Positions 48,539 through 58,073 of a DNA stretch of 64,000 nucleotides are shown here, piece after piece; position 1 is the first letter of the stretch; every line of letters begins with the position of its first letter. The translations under genes and the position numbers were made by a program. The stretch covers positions 1-64,000 of the forward strand of contig JAHHDR010000022.1 in NCBI GenBank assembly GCA_019739215.1, written 5' to 3'. Below the pieces are notes generated by a model. The model saw nothing but the letters and a program-made list of their open reading frames with translations, searched no databases and was not told where the DNA came from. This stretch comes from Rhizobium sp. (GTDB taxonomy: Bacteria; Pseudomonadota; Alphaproteobacteria; Rhizobiales; Rhizobiaceae).

Positions 48539-51500
48539 ATGAACTTTTCAGCCTGGTCCATCCGAAACCCGGTCGCGCCGCTTCTCGCCTTCTTCCTGCT
48601 GATGGTGCTCGGCATCAAGTCGTTCTACGAGTTGCCGATCACGCGCTTCCCCAATATCGACGTGCCGATCATCTCGGTCAGCGTGTCGCAGAACGGCGCC
48701 GCGCCGGCGGAGCTCGAAACGCAGGTCACACGCGAGATCGAAGACGCGGTTGCCGGCATTGCCGGCGTCGATTTCATCCAGTCCACGGTCAATGACGGCG
48801 TCTCCACGACGGCGATCATGTTCAAGATCGAGGTTCCCTCGGACAAGGCGTTGCAGGACGTCAAGGACGCGGTCGACCGCGTCCAGTCAGACCTCCCCGC
48901 GACCGCCGAGACACCCGAAGTCAGCAAGATTGACGTCGAAAGCAGCCCGATCCGCACCTTTGCGGTCTCGTCTCCCAACATGACGCTCGAGGAACTGTCC
49001 TGGTTCGTCGACGATACGGTCAAGCGCGCCTTGCAGGGCAAGACGGGCGTGGGCCGAATCGACCGCTACGGCGGCGCCGATCGCGAGGTCCATATCGAGC
49101 TCGATCCGTCCAAGCTCAATTCCTATGGCATCACCGCGGCCGACGTAAACCGCCAGCTTCGCAGCACCAATACCGACATGGGATCGGGCCGCAGCCAGCT
49201 CGCGGGCGGCGAACAGGCCATCCGCACCCTGGGCGACCAGCGCAATGTCAAGGCGCTGGCGGACACCACGATCTACGTGTCGGCCAATCGCTTCGTGAAA
49301 CTGAGCGACCTCGGCACCATCCGCGACACCTACAAGGAGCCGACCTCCTTCTCGCGCTTCAACGGCAATCCTGTCGTGTCCTTCTCGGTGTTCCGGTCGA
49401 AGGGCGCCTCCGAAGTCACCGTTGCGGAAACCATCGAGGCGGGGCTCAAGGACATCAAGGCCAAGAACCCGGAAGTGAAGATCGAACTCGTCGACGACGC
49501 GGTCTACTTCACCTATGGCAACTATGAGTCCGCCATCCATACGCTGATCGAAGGCGCGGTTCTTGCCGTCATCGTCGTGTTCCTGTTCCTCCGGAACTGG
49601 CGCGCCACGCTGATCGCGGCAGTGGCGCTGCCGCTTTCGGCCGTGCCGACCTTCTGGATCATGGACATGATCGGGTTCTCGCTGAACCTGGTTTCGTTCC
49701 TCGCGCTGACGCTGGCGACAGGTATTCTGGTCGACGATGCGATCGTGGAGATCGAAAATATCGCCCGGCATATCAAGATGGGCAAATCTCCCTATCGGGC
49801 GGCGATAGAAGCAGCGGATGAGATCGGCCTCGCTGTGATCGCGACCAGTTTCACGATCATCGCGGTCTTTGCGCCGGTGTCGTTCATGGGCGGTATTCCC
49901 GGCCAGTACTTCATCCAGTTCGGCCTGACGGTGGCAATATCGGTGTTCTTCTCGCTGGCGGTGGCGCGCATGATAACGCCGCTGATGGCGGCCTACATGA
50001 TGCGAGCCTCCGACGCCGATCTCGACCATGATGGTCACGGCAAGGAGGGCTGGCTCATGCGCGGCTATACGGCGCTGGTCGGCGCGGTGACGCGGCGCTG
50101 GTATGGCCGCTATGGCACGCTGGTGGTGGCGCTGGTGATGCTGTTCGGCTCGCTCGTGCTTCTCGCGCAGGTTCCCGGCAGCTTCATGCCGCCGGAAGAT
50201 TCGGGCCGTGTCATCCTGTCCGTCGAACTGCCGCCCAGCGCGCAGCTCGAGGATACTGACGCGGTAACGAGCGAGGTGGCGGAGCGCATCAAGGACATCA
50301 CGGGTGTCGAGAGCATCTACGTGCTGGGCGGTTCATCCCCCAAGGGGGATCTCGAGCTGCGTCGTGCCGCGATCTACGTCAACCTCGACAAGATCGAGCA
50401 TTCGCTGCTCAAGAAGGTCGTGAATGACGTCATCGGCGGACTGCCGGTCATTGGCGCCTACCTGCCCAAGATGGAAGTGCATGGCCGCACGGTGCCGCAA
50501 TGGGACATCGAGACCGAGATCTTCAAGCGCGTTGCCGGCATTCCGGATGCACGCATCCTCAAGCTCAACGACCGCGGTGAACGCGACATCGCCTATAACC
50601 TGACATCGTCGAATGCCGAGGATCTCGACAAGGCGACCGCGCTGCTCGAAGCCGAACTGCGCAAGGCACCGGAACTGCTGAATGTCGGTGCCGAAGGCGC
50701 GCTGCCGCGCTCCGAAATCCAGATCAAACCCGATCTGGTGCGGATGGCCCGTCTCGGTATCACCACGGCCCAGGTGGCGGAACTGGTGCGTGTCGCCACG
50801 ATCGGCGATACCGACCAGGCGCTCTCCAAGGTCTACCTGGACGACCGGATGATCCCGGTCCGCGTCCAGCTTGATCTGTCGGTGCGTCGCAATCTCTCGG
50901 AAATCAAGGCACTCAAGGTTCCGACCAATGCCGGCGCCAGCGTGCCGCTCTCCTCTGTGGCGGATATCTACTACGCGGAGGGTCCGAGCCAGATCAAGCG
51001 CTACGACCGCAATCGCGTCGTGACACTGGGCGCCGGCCTTCCACAGGGCGTTGCCCTCGATCCGGCGATGGCGGCCTTCAACAAGGCGGTCGAACGGGCG
51101 AACCTGCCTCCGTCCGTGCAGCAGCTCGAAAGCGGTGACACCAAGATCCAGGGCGAAATGGTCCAGGGCTTCGTCAACGCGATGATCCTCGGCCTGATGT
51201 TGGTCTTCGCGGTGCTGATCCTGCTGTTCAAGGACGTGCTGCAGCCGATCACCATCGTCTTCTCGCTGTTCCTGGCGACGGGGGGCGTGGCGATCGCGCT
51301 GATCATCACCAACAACGCCCTGTCCATGCCCGTCATGATCGGCATCCTGATGCTGATGGGCATCGTGGCCAAGAACGCGATCCTGCTCGTCGACTTCGCC
51401 ATCGAGATGATGCATCGCGGCATGAAGCGCAGCGAAGCCATGGTGGAAGCGGGCCGCAAGCGCGCCCGCCCGATCATCATGACGTCGATCGCCATGTCGG

Positions 51501-51892
51501 CCGGCATGCTGCCGTCGGCGCTCGGCGTCGGCGAAGGCGGTGCCTTCCGCGCACCGATGGCAATCGCGGTCATGGGCGGCATCATCGTCTCGACCGTGCT
51601 GTCGCTGGTCGTCGTGCCCGCTTTCTTCCTGATCATGGACGATCTGTCTCGACTGCTTGGCTGGGTGTTCGGCCGGTTCTTCGGCAAGAAGGAAGAAGAG
51701 CAGCCGGCGCTGGAGAACGAGGAACTGACCCGGCTTCTGAACGACAACAGCCGGACGATTTCCTCGCTCGAGGAGCGGCTGCAGCGCATCGAAAGCGACC
51801 GTGCCTCCGACCAGCCCGTACTAGCGCCCGCCAAGAACCGGCGCGGCGCGGTCGCCAACGACCTGACGAGCAAGCCGCTCGCCGCCGAGTGA
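48539..51892 (+). CDS. RND multidrug efflux transporter (AcrB-like)
   Basis: 1117-residue RND pump, slightly longer than AcrB because of a charged C-terminal tail (about 1050-1117, with coiled coil NDNSRTISSLEERLQRIE). MNFSAWSIRNPVAPLLAFFLLMVLGIKSF is the first membrane helix. The helix-4 proton-relay pair appears as TGILVDDAIVEIENI, with helix-10 GIVAKNAILLVDFAIE. Proton-driven export; substrates unknown. Likely operon with the adaptor. A hairpin follows. Confidence 0.93.
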   Translation: MNFSAWSIRNPVAPLLAFFLLMVLGIKSFYELPITRFPNIDVPIISVSVSQNGAAPAELETQVTREIEDAVAGIAGVDFIQSTVNDGVSTTAIMFKIEVPSDKALQDVKDAVDRVQSDLPATAETPEVSKIDVESSPIRTFAVSSPNMTLEELSWFVDDTVKRALQGKTGVGRIDRYGGADREVHIELDPSKLNSYGITAADVNRQLRSTNTDMGSGRSQLAGGEQAIRTLGDQRNVKALADTTIYVSANRFVKLSDLGTIRDTYKEPTSFSRFNGNPVVSFSVFRSKGASEVTVAETIEAGLKDIKAKNPEVKIELVDDAVYFTYGNYESAIHTLIEGAVLAVIVVFLFLRNWRATLIAAVALPLSAVPTFWIMDMIGFSLNLVSFLALTLATGILVDDAIVEIENIARHIKMGKSPYRAAIEAADEIGLAVIATSFTIIAVFAPVSFMGGIPGQYFIQFGLTVAISVFFSLAVARMITPLMAAYMMRASDADLDHDGHGKEGWLMRGYTALVGAVTRRWYGRYGTLVVALVMLFGSLVLLAQVPGSFMPPEDSGRVILSVELPPSAQLEDTDAVTSEVAERIKDITGVESIYVLGGSSPKGDLELRRAAIYVNLDKIEHSLLKKVVNDVIGGLPVIGAYLPKMEVHGRTVPQWDIETEIFKRVAGIPDARILKLNDRGERDIAYNLTSSNAEDLDKATALLEAELRKAPELLNVGAEGALPRSEIQIKPDLVRMARLGITTAQVAELVRVATIGDTDQALSKVYLDDRMIPVRVQLDLSVRRNLSEIKALKVPTNAGASVPLSSVADIYYAEGPSQIKRYDRNRVVTLGAGLPQGVALDPAMAAFNKAVERANLPPSVQQLESGDTKIQGEMVQGFVNAMILGLMLVFAVLILLFKDVLQPITIVFSLFLATGGVAIALIITNNALSMPVMIGILMLMGIVAKNAILLVDFAIEMMHRGMKRSEAMVEAGRKRARPIIMTSIAMSAGMLPSALGVGEGGAFRAPMAIAVMGGIIVSTVLSLVVVPAFFLIMDDLSRLLGWVFGRFFGKKEEEQPALENEELTRLLNDNSRTISSLEERLQRIESDRASDQPVLAPAKNRRGAVANDLTSKPLAAE

Positions 51893-51913
51893 CGACAGAA
51901 GCAGTGGCGATTG

Positions 51914-51981
51914 CGAGCCGGCCCCGCTTGATGGACACCCATCTGCGGGGGCCGGTGTCGCTGCCGGGTTTTTTCCCGGCG
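51914..51981 (+). terminator. Hairpins after the RND pump gene
   Basis: CCGGCCCCGC and GCGGGGGCCGG form a GC-rich stem (about 51917-51955), followed by GCCGGG-TTTTTT-CCCGGC (51963-51980), a stem with T-rich loop. Together they should end the pump transcript. Confidence 0.6.
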
Positions 51982-52001
51982 CGCGAATATTTGTCTATTA
52001 G

Positions 52002-52015
52002 TTGATCCAGATCAA
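52002..52015 (+). promoter_or_regulatory. FNR/FixK box
   Basis: TTGATCCAGATCAA is a perfect TTGAT-N4-ATCAA anaerobox, 60 bases ahead of the Crp/Fnr-type gene, so an FNR-family protein (FixK, FnrN or this protein itself) probably controls it under low oxygen. Confidence 0.75.
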
Positions 52016-52061
52016 TTTGGCTGTGCAAGAAGCCGCTAATCTGTAAGCGTTCGAGCTTCCC

Positions 52062-52760
52062 TTGGAGTTGACCGTGAACAGGACCATGAAATTGAGCGCG
52101 CGCGACCGCGACGTCGCGACGAAATCGACCTTGCTCGCAAACCTGGAGCCGCGGTTGCAGCGGAAGGTTCTCGAGGCGGCGTCGATCCAGACCTATCGAC
52201 CGCGCGAGGTTGTCATCCCCTTCGAGAGCTCTCCGCCGCACTTCTATGCGGTCCTCAATGGACATGTGCGACTCTACAAGATCGACAGCCGTGGTCGCGA
52301 AGCGGATGTCGCGATTTATGGGCCGGGCGACGTCTTTGGCGAATGCGTACTGTTTCTCGATGGATGCTACCCGTTCCAGGTTCAGGCGGCGGAAGCGACC
52401 GCGCTTGCGGCCTTCGATATCGTCGCCGTCGGCGCGATGCTGAAGGACGAACCGGCACTGATGGTGGCCATTAGCCGGCTGATGGCGCGGCACAGCGTCG
52501 ACGCTCGGCTCAGCGTGGCCAATGACCGGCTGCACACGGCGCCCCAGCGCGTCGCCAAATATCTGCTGGAACTCTGGCGCGACCAGGGACGAACGGGCAA
52601 TCCGTTCAAGCTGCCGTTCCAGAAGAGCCTGCTGGCCGGGCAACTCGGACTGGCTCCGGAAGCCTTGTCGCGGGCTTTCGCGATGCTGAAAAAGACGGGT
52701 GTATCGATCCGCGGCCGCATGGTCCAAATCACCGATGCCGAGGCTCTGGAAAACCTCTAA
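52062..52760 (+). CDS. Crp/Fnr family regulator without iron-sulfur cysteines
   Basis: 232 residues from the TTG at 52062 (GTG and ATG codons follow closely, so the start is uncertain). Cyclic-nucleotide-like sensor fold (about 25-140), long dimer helix, and C-terminal Crp helix-turn-helix (about 175-225, QKSLLAGQLGLAPEALSRAFAMLKK). The N-terminal cysteine cluster of Fnr is absent; the two cysteines are in GECVLFLDGCYPF. This places it nearer the Dnr/NnrR (nitric oxide) group or FixK-like regulators. The ligand is not deducible. Confidence 0.85.
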   Translation: MELTVNRTMKLSARDRDVATKSTLLANLEPRLQRKVLEAASIQTYRPREVVIPFESSPPHFYAVLNGHVRLYKIDSRGREADVAIYGPGDVFGECVLFLDGCYPFQVQAAEATALAAFDIVAVGAMLKDEPALMVAISRLMARHSVDARLSVANDRLHTAPQRVAKYLLELWRDQGRTGNPFKLPFQKSLLAGQLGLAPEALSRAFAMLKKTGVSIRGRMVQITDAEALENL

Positions 52761-53040
52761 GCAGGTTCCGCAAAGGTGCCCCACGGTATTCCGACAAGAA
52801 CCTGCAGCAGAACGAGAGATCAAGCGGATGAAGTCGTTGGCTTGCCAACGAAAGGCTGCTTGGGCGGTCGCGTGGTCCCGCAAAGAGCGTTCCCGACCGT
52901 CGGCACGGCGGGTGTGGCGGCAGCCATGGTGGCGGATCCCGCGATCCAGTCAGTTCATCGGGCCGGGCCTGCCGAGACTGACGGTTTCCGGCCAGACGAC
53001 GTTGACCGTGGCGTGGGAGATGGGCTAACCATTCAAGCGT
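52761..53040. other. Gene-free stretch before the tRNA
   Basis: 280 bases. GCAGGTTC (52761-52768) pairs with GAACCTGC (52798-52805) just after the regulator stop, a possible weak terminator. No coding similarity seen in the remainder. Confidence 0.4.
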
Positions 53041-53114
53041 GCGGGTATGATGTAATGGCAGCCTGTCAGCTTCCCAAGCTGAACGCGCGGGTTCGATTCC
53101 CGCTACCCGCTCCA
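53041..53114 (+). tRNA. tRNA-Gly(CCC)
   Basis: GCGGGTA...TACCCGC acceptor stem, CAGC-TTCCCAA-GCTG anticodon arm with anticodon CCC at 53073-53075, GCGGG-TTCGATT-CCCGC T arm, discriminator T and encoded CCA. Reads Gly GGG codons. Nothing downstream suggests an integrated element. Confidence 0.95.
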
Positions 53115-53192
53115 GTTTTCTGTCTCACAACGTCCGCCACTGTCTTCGCAATCCGCTGACATTCCTGTTGATCTGCAGATCGGCCGTGAGTG

Positions 53193-55767
53193 TCATTGCG
53201 ACGCTGACGATCGCGCCGCGCTTCCACGTCGTCTATCGGGAGTCGATATTCGGTCGCGACCGGAAGTCTTTGCTTCGTAAAGCGCCTTGTCGGCTTTCTT
53301 ATAGGTGTCTTGGACAGTGTCCCCCAGCGTATGCTCGGTCAAGCCTGCAGAAAATGTCACATGACGGCCGCCGAGTTCCTTGTAAGCGATGCGCTTCACG
53401 AAATCGGCGAAGCGTTCAAGGGCCTTCCTTGCAGATGCTTCGCTCGTATTGGGCATGACAAGCAGGAACTCTTCCCCGCCAACCCGGCCGATCCAGTCGC
53501 TGTCACGGAACATGCGCCGACAGTTGGCGCCAAACTCCGCCAGAACCACGTCGCCGACGTCGTGGCCGTAATGGTCGTTGATATGCTTGAAATGGTCGAT
53601 ATCGATTATGGCAATGCTGACAGTGGCGGTTGGCGACGCGCTCGTCAGGCAGTCTTCGAAGTATCCCATGATGGCGCGTCGACTATGGAGGCCCGTGAGC
53701 GCGTCGGTTTCGGCCAGATGAAGCGCCGCGTCGCGGGCGAGCCGCAAGTCGGCCTCCGTTTTCTTGAGCGCGGTCATATCCGTCATTGTCAAGATGATCC
53801 ACCCTTCGTTGAAGGTGGTTTCCAGAGCCCAGAACCAGCGGCCGTCAACCGAGTCTATCTGGAACTTCCGATGCGTCTGCGAACGCCTCTTGGCGGTTGC
53901 CATGCCGAGCCACTGGTCGATATCCTTGGCCTCGACCAGCACGCCCCGCTTCTTGGCGTGGCAATGCTTGATTATGCTCTGAAACGTTTGTTCGCCAGGC
54001 TGGAGATCGTAGATCTCCCGAAATGCCGATGATGCGATGACCAGCCGATCGTTGGGTGCAAAGATCGCGATCGGCGCCTCGCTGGCGGAGATGCCCTCGA
54101 ATAGCAGATGCATGGGGTCTGGCGCGGACTGTGCGCCCTGATCGGTTCGTGCGTTGATCGTGTCTGCCCCGATCAATTCCAGACCTGCCGCATTCCTTGG
54201 GCCCGCCGACGTCAGATCGATCGGCAGATCGCAAATCAAGCCGCACCAGCGATCGACCGACCCGTCCGGTCCGAACTTCGGATGGGCTCGGCTTTCGACC
54301 CATCTGTACAGGCCGTCACGCCAGAGAATGCGGAAACTCGTGCGAAATGGCCTGCCGGACGGGATCCAGTACAGCCATTCCGCCCTTACTCGCAGCCGAT
54401 CCACCGGGTGCATCGTTGCGTACCAGCGCTCGATGCGATGCTGGAGAGTATCATCAGGCGGATCGTCGACGGAGGGACTCATGTAGTCAACCACGCCAAG
54501 GGCATTTGCCGCCCAGGCGATGTTCGGGCCCAACTCGATCATCTGCCGATAGTGCTGCTCGCTGAGGGTCACGTGCTCCAGAAGCAGGTTTTGTTGGGTT
54601 GTGTCGATGGAAACGATCGAGATACCGATGACATCGCCTCCGACATCGACAACCTTCTGTGCAAACACCCGAAAGTCACGATCGTCGATCTTGAAGTCCT
54701 GAGGCGGCAATGCGCGGTCGAGCGTTTGACCGAGAAGCGCCTTGAAGCGATCGAGCAGTGGCCCGTCCATGATGTCATCGGCAGTCCTGCCCTCCAGTTC
54801 CTTCGCCGACATTCCATGCATCGACGCAAAGGCGTCGTTCGTGCGCACATACCGGAACTGCATGTCGAGGAAGCAAAGCCCGACGGGCGCCTGTTCATAG
54901 AGGGTTCGGAGTTGGTGCAATTGCTGGAATGGCGAGGCATCCAGGGATGGAGTCGCCGTTTTCCCGCTGCGGAACCGGCTTCGCATCGCCTCGGCATCGC
55001 GTGCCGGTATGCCTCGCCCGTAAAGCCAGCCTTGCCCCATCGTACAGCCAAGGTGACGAAGAATTGTCTCCTCCGCCCTGGTCTCCACACCCTCGGCCAC
55101 GATGGTCATGCCCAGGCTTTGGCCAAGCCCGATGACGGCGGCGGCAATGCGTCGCTTGGCTTGATCTTCTTCGATGCCGCGCACGAAACGCGCATCGATC
55201 TTCAGGGTGCGAAAAGGAAACGCCTCCAGGCGGGCGAGGCTTGAGTAGCCGGTTCCAAAGTCGTCGATCGAGATGCTGATGCCTAGGGCGTCCAACCTCC
55301 TGAGCGTTGCGTGGGCCTGCTCGGAATCACAGGCCAATGATCCTTCGGTGATTTCGATCTGAAGTCGATCAAGCGGGTAGCGGATCTCGGCCGCCAGCGC
55401 GGCAATCCAGTCGGGCAGGTCGCCCGAAAGAAGCTGATCGGGCGCCATGTTGAAGGCGAGGTAGAGGTTGCCCGGCCAATCGATCGCCGCAGAGCACGCC
55501 GAACGGACCAGCGCCTTCGACAGATCGTCGATTAGATGATGTTTTTTCCAGCAGCGGGATGAATGTCGCGGGACCGATTTCACCAAATTCCGGGTCCGTC
55601 CATCGCGCCAGTATCTCGAAGCCGACGATTTTTTCCTGCTGCATATCCACGATGGGCTGGAAAGCAGGCCAAATATCACCCGCGGCCAACGCCTCAAACA
55701 GTTTGCAGCGCAGATGACGCTTCGAGATCTTCGGCGACAGGAACCAAGCTTCCAGGACTGGCTTCAT
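53193..55767 (-). CDS. EAL-PAS-GGDEF cyclic-di-GMP signalling protein (frameshifted)
   Basis: About 857 residues after repair. The frame breaks at a run of six T (55542-55547; five restore LLEKHHLIDDL). Order is EAL first (about 20-260), then two or three PAS-type sensor regions (about 270-650), then GGDEF (about 680-840), the reverse of most dual proteins. The EAL core has FEILARW, NMAPDQLL, ITEGS, SIDDFGTGYSS, LKIDARFV and EGVET, so hydrolysis is plausible despite EIL in place of EAL. The cyclase site is GGEEF with an RDSD I-site before it. No membrane segment, so a cytoplasmic sensor. Which activity dominates is unknown. Confidence 0.87.
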
Positions 55768-56054
55768 GTCTGCTGCCGCCAGACTGACATTCTCGGGAGC
55801 AAGGCGATAGCATCCATTGGCCGGCTCTCATCGTTTCCATCACCGAGGCGGCACATGTGTGGTCTCACAACTGCCCCTCTGCTTGCACAGCTTCTTCAAT
55901 GCTAATATCAAGACTTGCTAAATCTCTTCTTAACGAAACAGCGCTGCCCAAGGTCAACGAAGATGTCTTGACGCGGTACCCGGGCTTGATGAGGTGGTCG
56001 GCCTTGCAAACGCCAGTGAGGGCGGAAACCCGCCCTGACCGTCGGCGTCGTTGC
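55768..56054. other. Spacer between the FMO stop and the start of the EAL-GGDEF gene
   Basis: 287 bases, AT-richer at 55890-55940. It presumably holds the promoter of the EAL-PAS-GGDEF gene; I see no gene or clear consensus site. Confidence 0.3.
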
Positions 56055-57854
56055 TCAAGCCTTGTGATGCACCGTCTGCAGCCCGTAGACCGGGGTGGGG
56101 ATGCCCTCCATCCGCGCCTTGAGCTGCAGCGACAGGAATTGCGAATAATGGCGCGACTGGTGCAGGTTGCCGCCGTGGAACCACAGGCCTTCCTGCTGGG
56201 TCGGCTTCCACATGTTGCGCTGCTCGCCCTCCCAAGGGCCGGGGTCCTTCGGCGTGTCCGAGCCGAGGCCCCAGCATTTGCCGACCTTGTCGGCCGTCGC
56301 CTGGTCGACGATGTCGGCAACCCAGCCGTTCATCGAGCCGTAGCCGGTCGCATAGACGATCACGTCGGCCGGGATCTCCTTGCCGTTGGTGAGCTTCACC
56401 GCGTTCTCGGTGATTTCCTCGACTTGGCCCGCGACGAGCTTGATCTTGCCGTCGATGATCAGCTGCGATGCGCCGATATCGATATAGTAGCCCGAGCCTC
56501 GGCGGAGATATTTCATGAACAGCCCCGAGCCGTCGGCACCCCAGTCGAGCTGGAAGCCGGCCTTTTCGAGCCCGGCATAGAAATCCTTGTCGCGCTCCTT
56601 CATCTGCTCGTAGAGCGGGATCTGGAACGTATGCAGGATCCGGTAGGGCAGCGAGGCGAAGATCAGGTCGGCCTTGGCCGTGGTGACGCCATTGGCCAGC
56701 GCCTGCTCGGAATAGAGCGCGCCGAGCCCGATATCCATCAGCGTGTCCGACTTGACGATATGCGTCGTCGAGCGCTGGATCATGGTGACGTCGACGCCGG
56801 CCTCGTAGAGCGCCGCGCAGATGTCATGCGCCGAATTGTTCGAGCCGATGACGACGACCTTCTTGCCCTTGTAGCCGTCCGGGCCGGGATGCTGCGAGGA
56901 GTGGTGCTGGTCGCCCTTGAACCTCTCGCGCCCCTTGAAGTTGGGGATTTTGGCCTTGGCCGACATGCCGGTGGCGAAAACGAGCTGCTTGGGGCGAAGG
57001 ATCACCTCCTCGCCGTCGCGATCGACGACGACGGTCCATTCCTTCGCGACCTCGTCCCACTTGGCGGATTTGGCTGCGGAGCGGGTCCAGTAATTGAGCT
57101 CCATCACCTTGGTGTAGAATTCCAGCCAGTCGCCGATCTTGTCCTTGGGCGAGAAGATCGGCCAGTTCTTGGGAAAATCGATATAGGGCAGGTGATCGTA
57201 CCAGACCGGATCGTGCAGGCAGAGCGACTTGTAACGCTTGCGCCAGGAATCGCCGGGCCGGTCGTTCTTCTCGAGGATGATCGTCGGCACGCCGAGCTGG
57301 CGCAGCCGGGCGCCGAGCGCGATACCGCCCTGCCCGCCGCCGATGATGACGACATAGGGCTGCTTGTCGTAGCCCAGTGTGCGGGCCTCGTCCTCTCGTT
57401 CTTCCTTCCAGGTTTTAGTGCCGACATTCTGGCCGTGCTTGGCGCCGAGCGGACGGGTAAAGCCGGCCTTTTCCTCATGGCCCTTCAGCTCGACCATCGT
57501 CGTCAGCAGGGTCCAGATCTGGCCGTTCTTGAAGCGCACGAGGCCGTAGCCGCGGCCCAGTTCGGTCTCGAAGGTGATCCAGCTTTCCAGCACCCCGTCG
57601 GCTTCGGTCGCCGCCTCGCCCTTCGCCACGCTCCAGATCGACGGCTTCGTGAGGCCAAGCTGCGACGTGAGCATGTCGCGCACCTGGTCGCGGCCTTCCA
57701 CGGTCTTGATGTTCCAAGTGAAGGCCACGAGGTCGCGCCAGTAGCATTCATCGGCAAACATGCCGACTGCGTCTTCGATATTGCCTGACGTCAGCGCCGC
57801 GCCGAACGTGTCGAGAAGGGCCTGCATGCGGGTCGTCGGGGTCTTGTCGAGCAT
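56055..57854 (-). CDS. Flavin-containing monooxygenase with N-terminal SnoaL-like domain
   Basis: 599 residues. Residues about 10-125 resemble a SnoaL/NTF2-like domain (MQALLDTFGAALTSGNIEDAVGMFADECYWRD). From 166 an FMO follows: FAD motif VVIIGGGQGGIALG (170-183), NADPH-side Rossmann VVVIGSNNSAHDIC with GSNNSA in place of GxGxxG, and a late ATGYGSM motif. The FMO/Baeyer-Villiger fingerprint FxGxxxHxxx(W/F/Y) reads FKGDQHHSSQH, with His in the last place, so it fits neither class exactly. Likely oxygenates a small organic compound. A sigma-54 promoter precedes it and an AcoR-type activator gene lies just upstream. Confidence 0.87.
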   Translation of the reverse strand: MLDKTPTTRMQALLDTFGAALTSGNIEDAVGMFADECYWRDLVAFTWNIKTVEGRDQVRDMLTSQLGLTKPSIWSVAKGEAATEADGVLESWITFETELGRGYGLVRFKNGQIWTLLTTMVELKGHEEKAGFTRPLGAKHGQNVGTKTWKEEREDEARTLGYDKQPYVVIIGGGQGGIALGARLRQLGVPTIILEKNDRPGDSWRKRYKSLCLHDPVWYDHLPYIDFPKNWPIFSPKDKIGDWLEFYTKVMELNYWTRSAAKSAKWDEVAKEWTVVVDRDGEEVILRPKQLVFATGMSAKAKIPNFKGRERFKGDQHHSSQHPGPDGYKGKKVVVIGSNNSAHDICAALYEAGVDVTMIQRSTTHIVKSDTLMDIGLGALYSEQALANGVTTAKADLIFASLPYRILHTFQIPLYEQMKERDKDFYAGLEKAGFQLDWGADGSGLFMKYLRRGSGYYIDIGASQLIIDGKIKLVAGQVEEITENAVKLTNGKEIPADVIVYATGYGSMNGWVADIVDQATADKVGKCWGLGSDTPKDPGPWEGEQRNMWKPTQQEGLWFHGGNLHQSRHYSQFLSLQLKARMEGIPTPVYGLQTVHHKA

Positions 57855-57945
57855 ATGTTTCTCCTCCTGCTGCCGTTGTATGCCGGGCGGCTCCTCAACC
57901 GCTGCGGCATGGGATCGGACGTATCGGCCAATCGCCGGTCATGGC

Positions 57946-57961
57946 AGCAAGTGTCGTGCCA
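57946..57961 (-). promoter_or_regulatory. Sigma-54 (RpoN) promoter of the monooxygenase gene
   Basis: On the minus strand TGGCACGACACTTGCT matches the -24/-12 consensus TGGCACG-N4-TTGCW at every position, 92 bases before the start codon. Confidence 0.88.
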
Positions 57962-58032
57962 GAATGCGATGGTTATCAATTGAATTGCTATTTCAACGCA
58001 TTACGCCGCTGAGCCATCGAGCGGGCGCCTGT

Positions 58033-58073
58033 CCTGCAACAACTGGCCCGCAACAGCTGTTGCACCTGTTGCA
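58033..58073. promoter_or_regulatory. Probable upstream activator sites for the sigma-54 activator
   Basis: GCAACAGCTGTTGC (58050-58063) is a perfect 14-bp palindrome. Further half-sites flank it: TGCAACAACTG at 58035-58045 and CCTGTTGC at 58065-58072. The cluster lies about 75-110 bases upstream of the -24/-12 promoter, the normal enhancer distance, and directly after the activator's stop codon. Confidence 0.65.

Noticed and set aside
53041..55767. tRNA-Gly as attachment site of an integrated element
   Set aside because: No integrase gene and no repeated tRNA 3' end seen in the following 11 kb.
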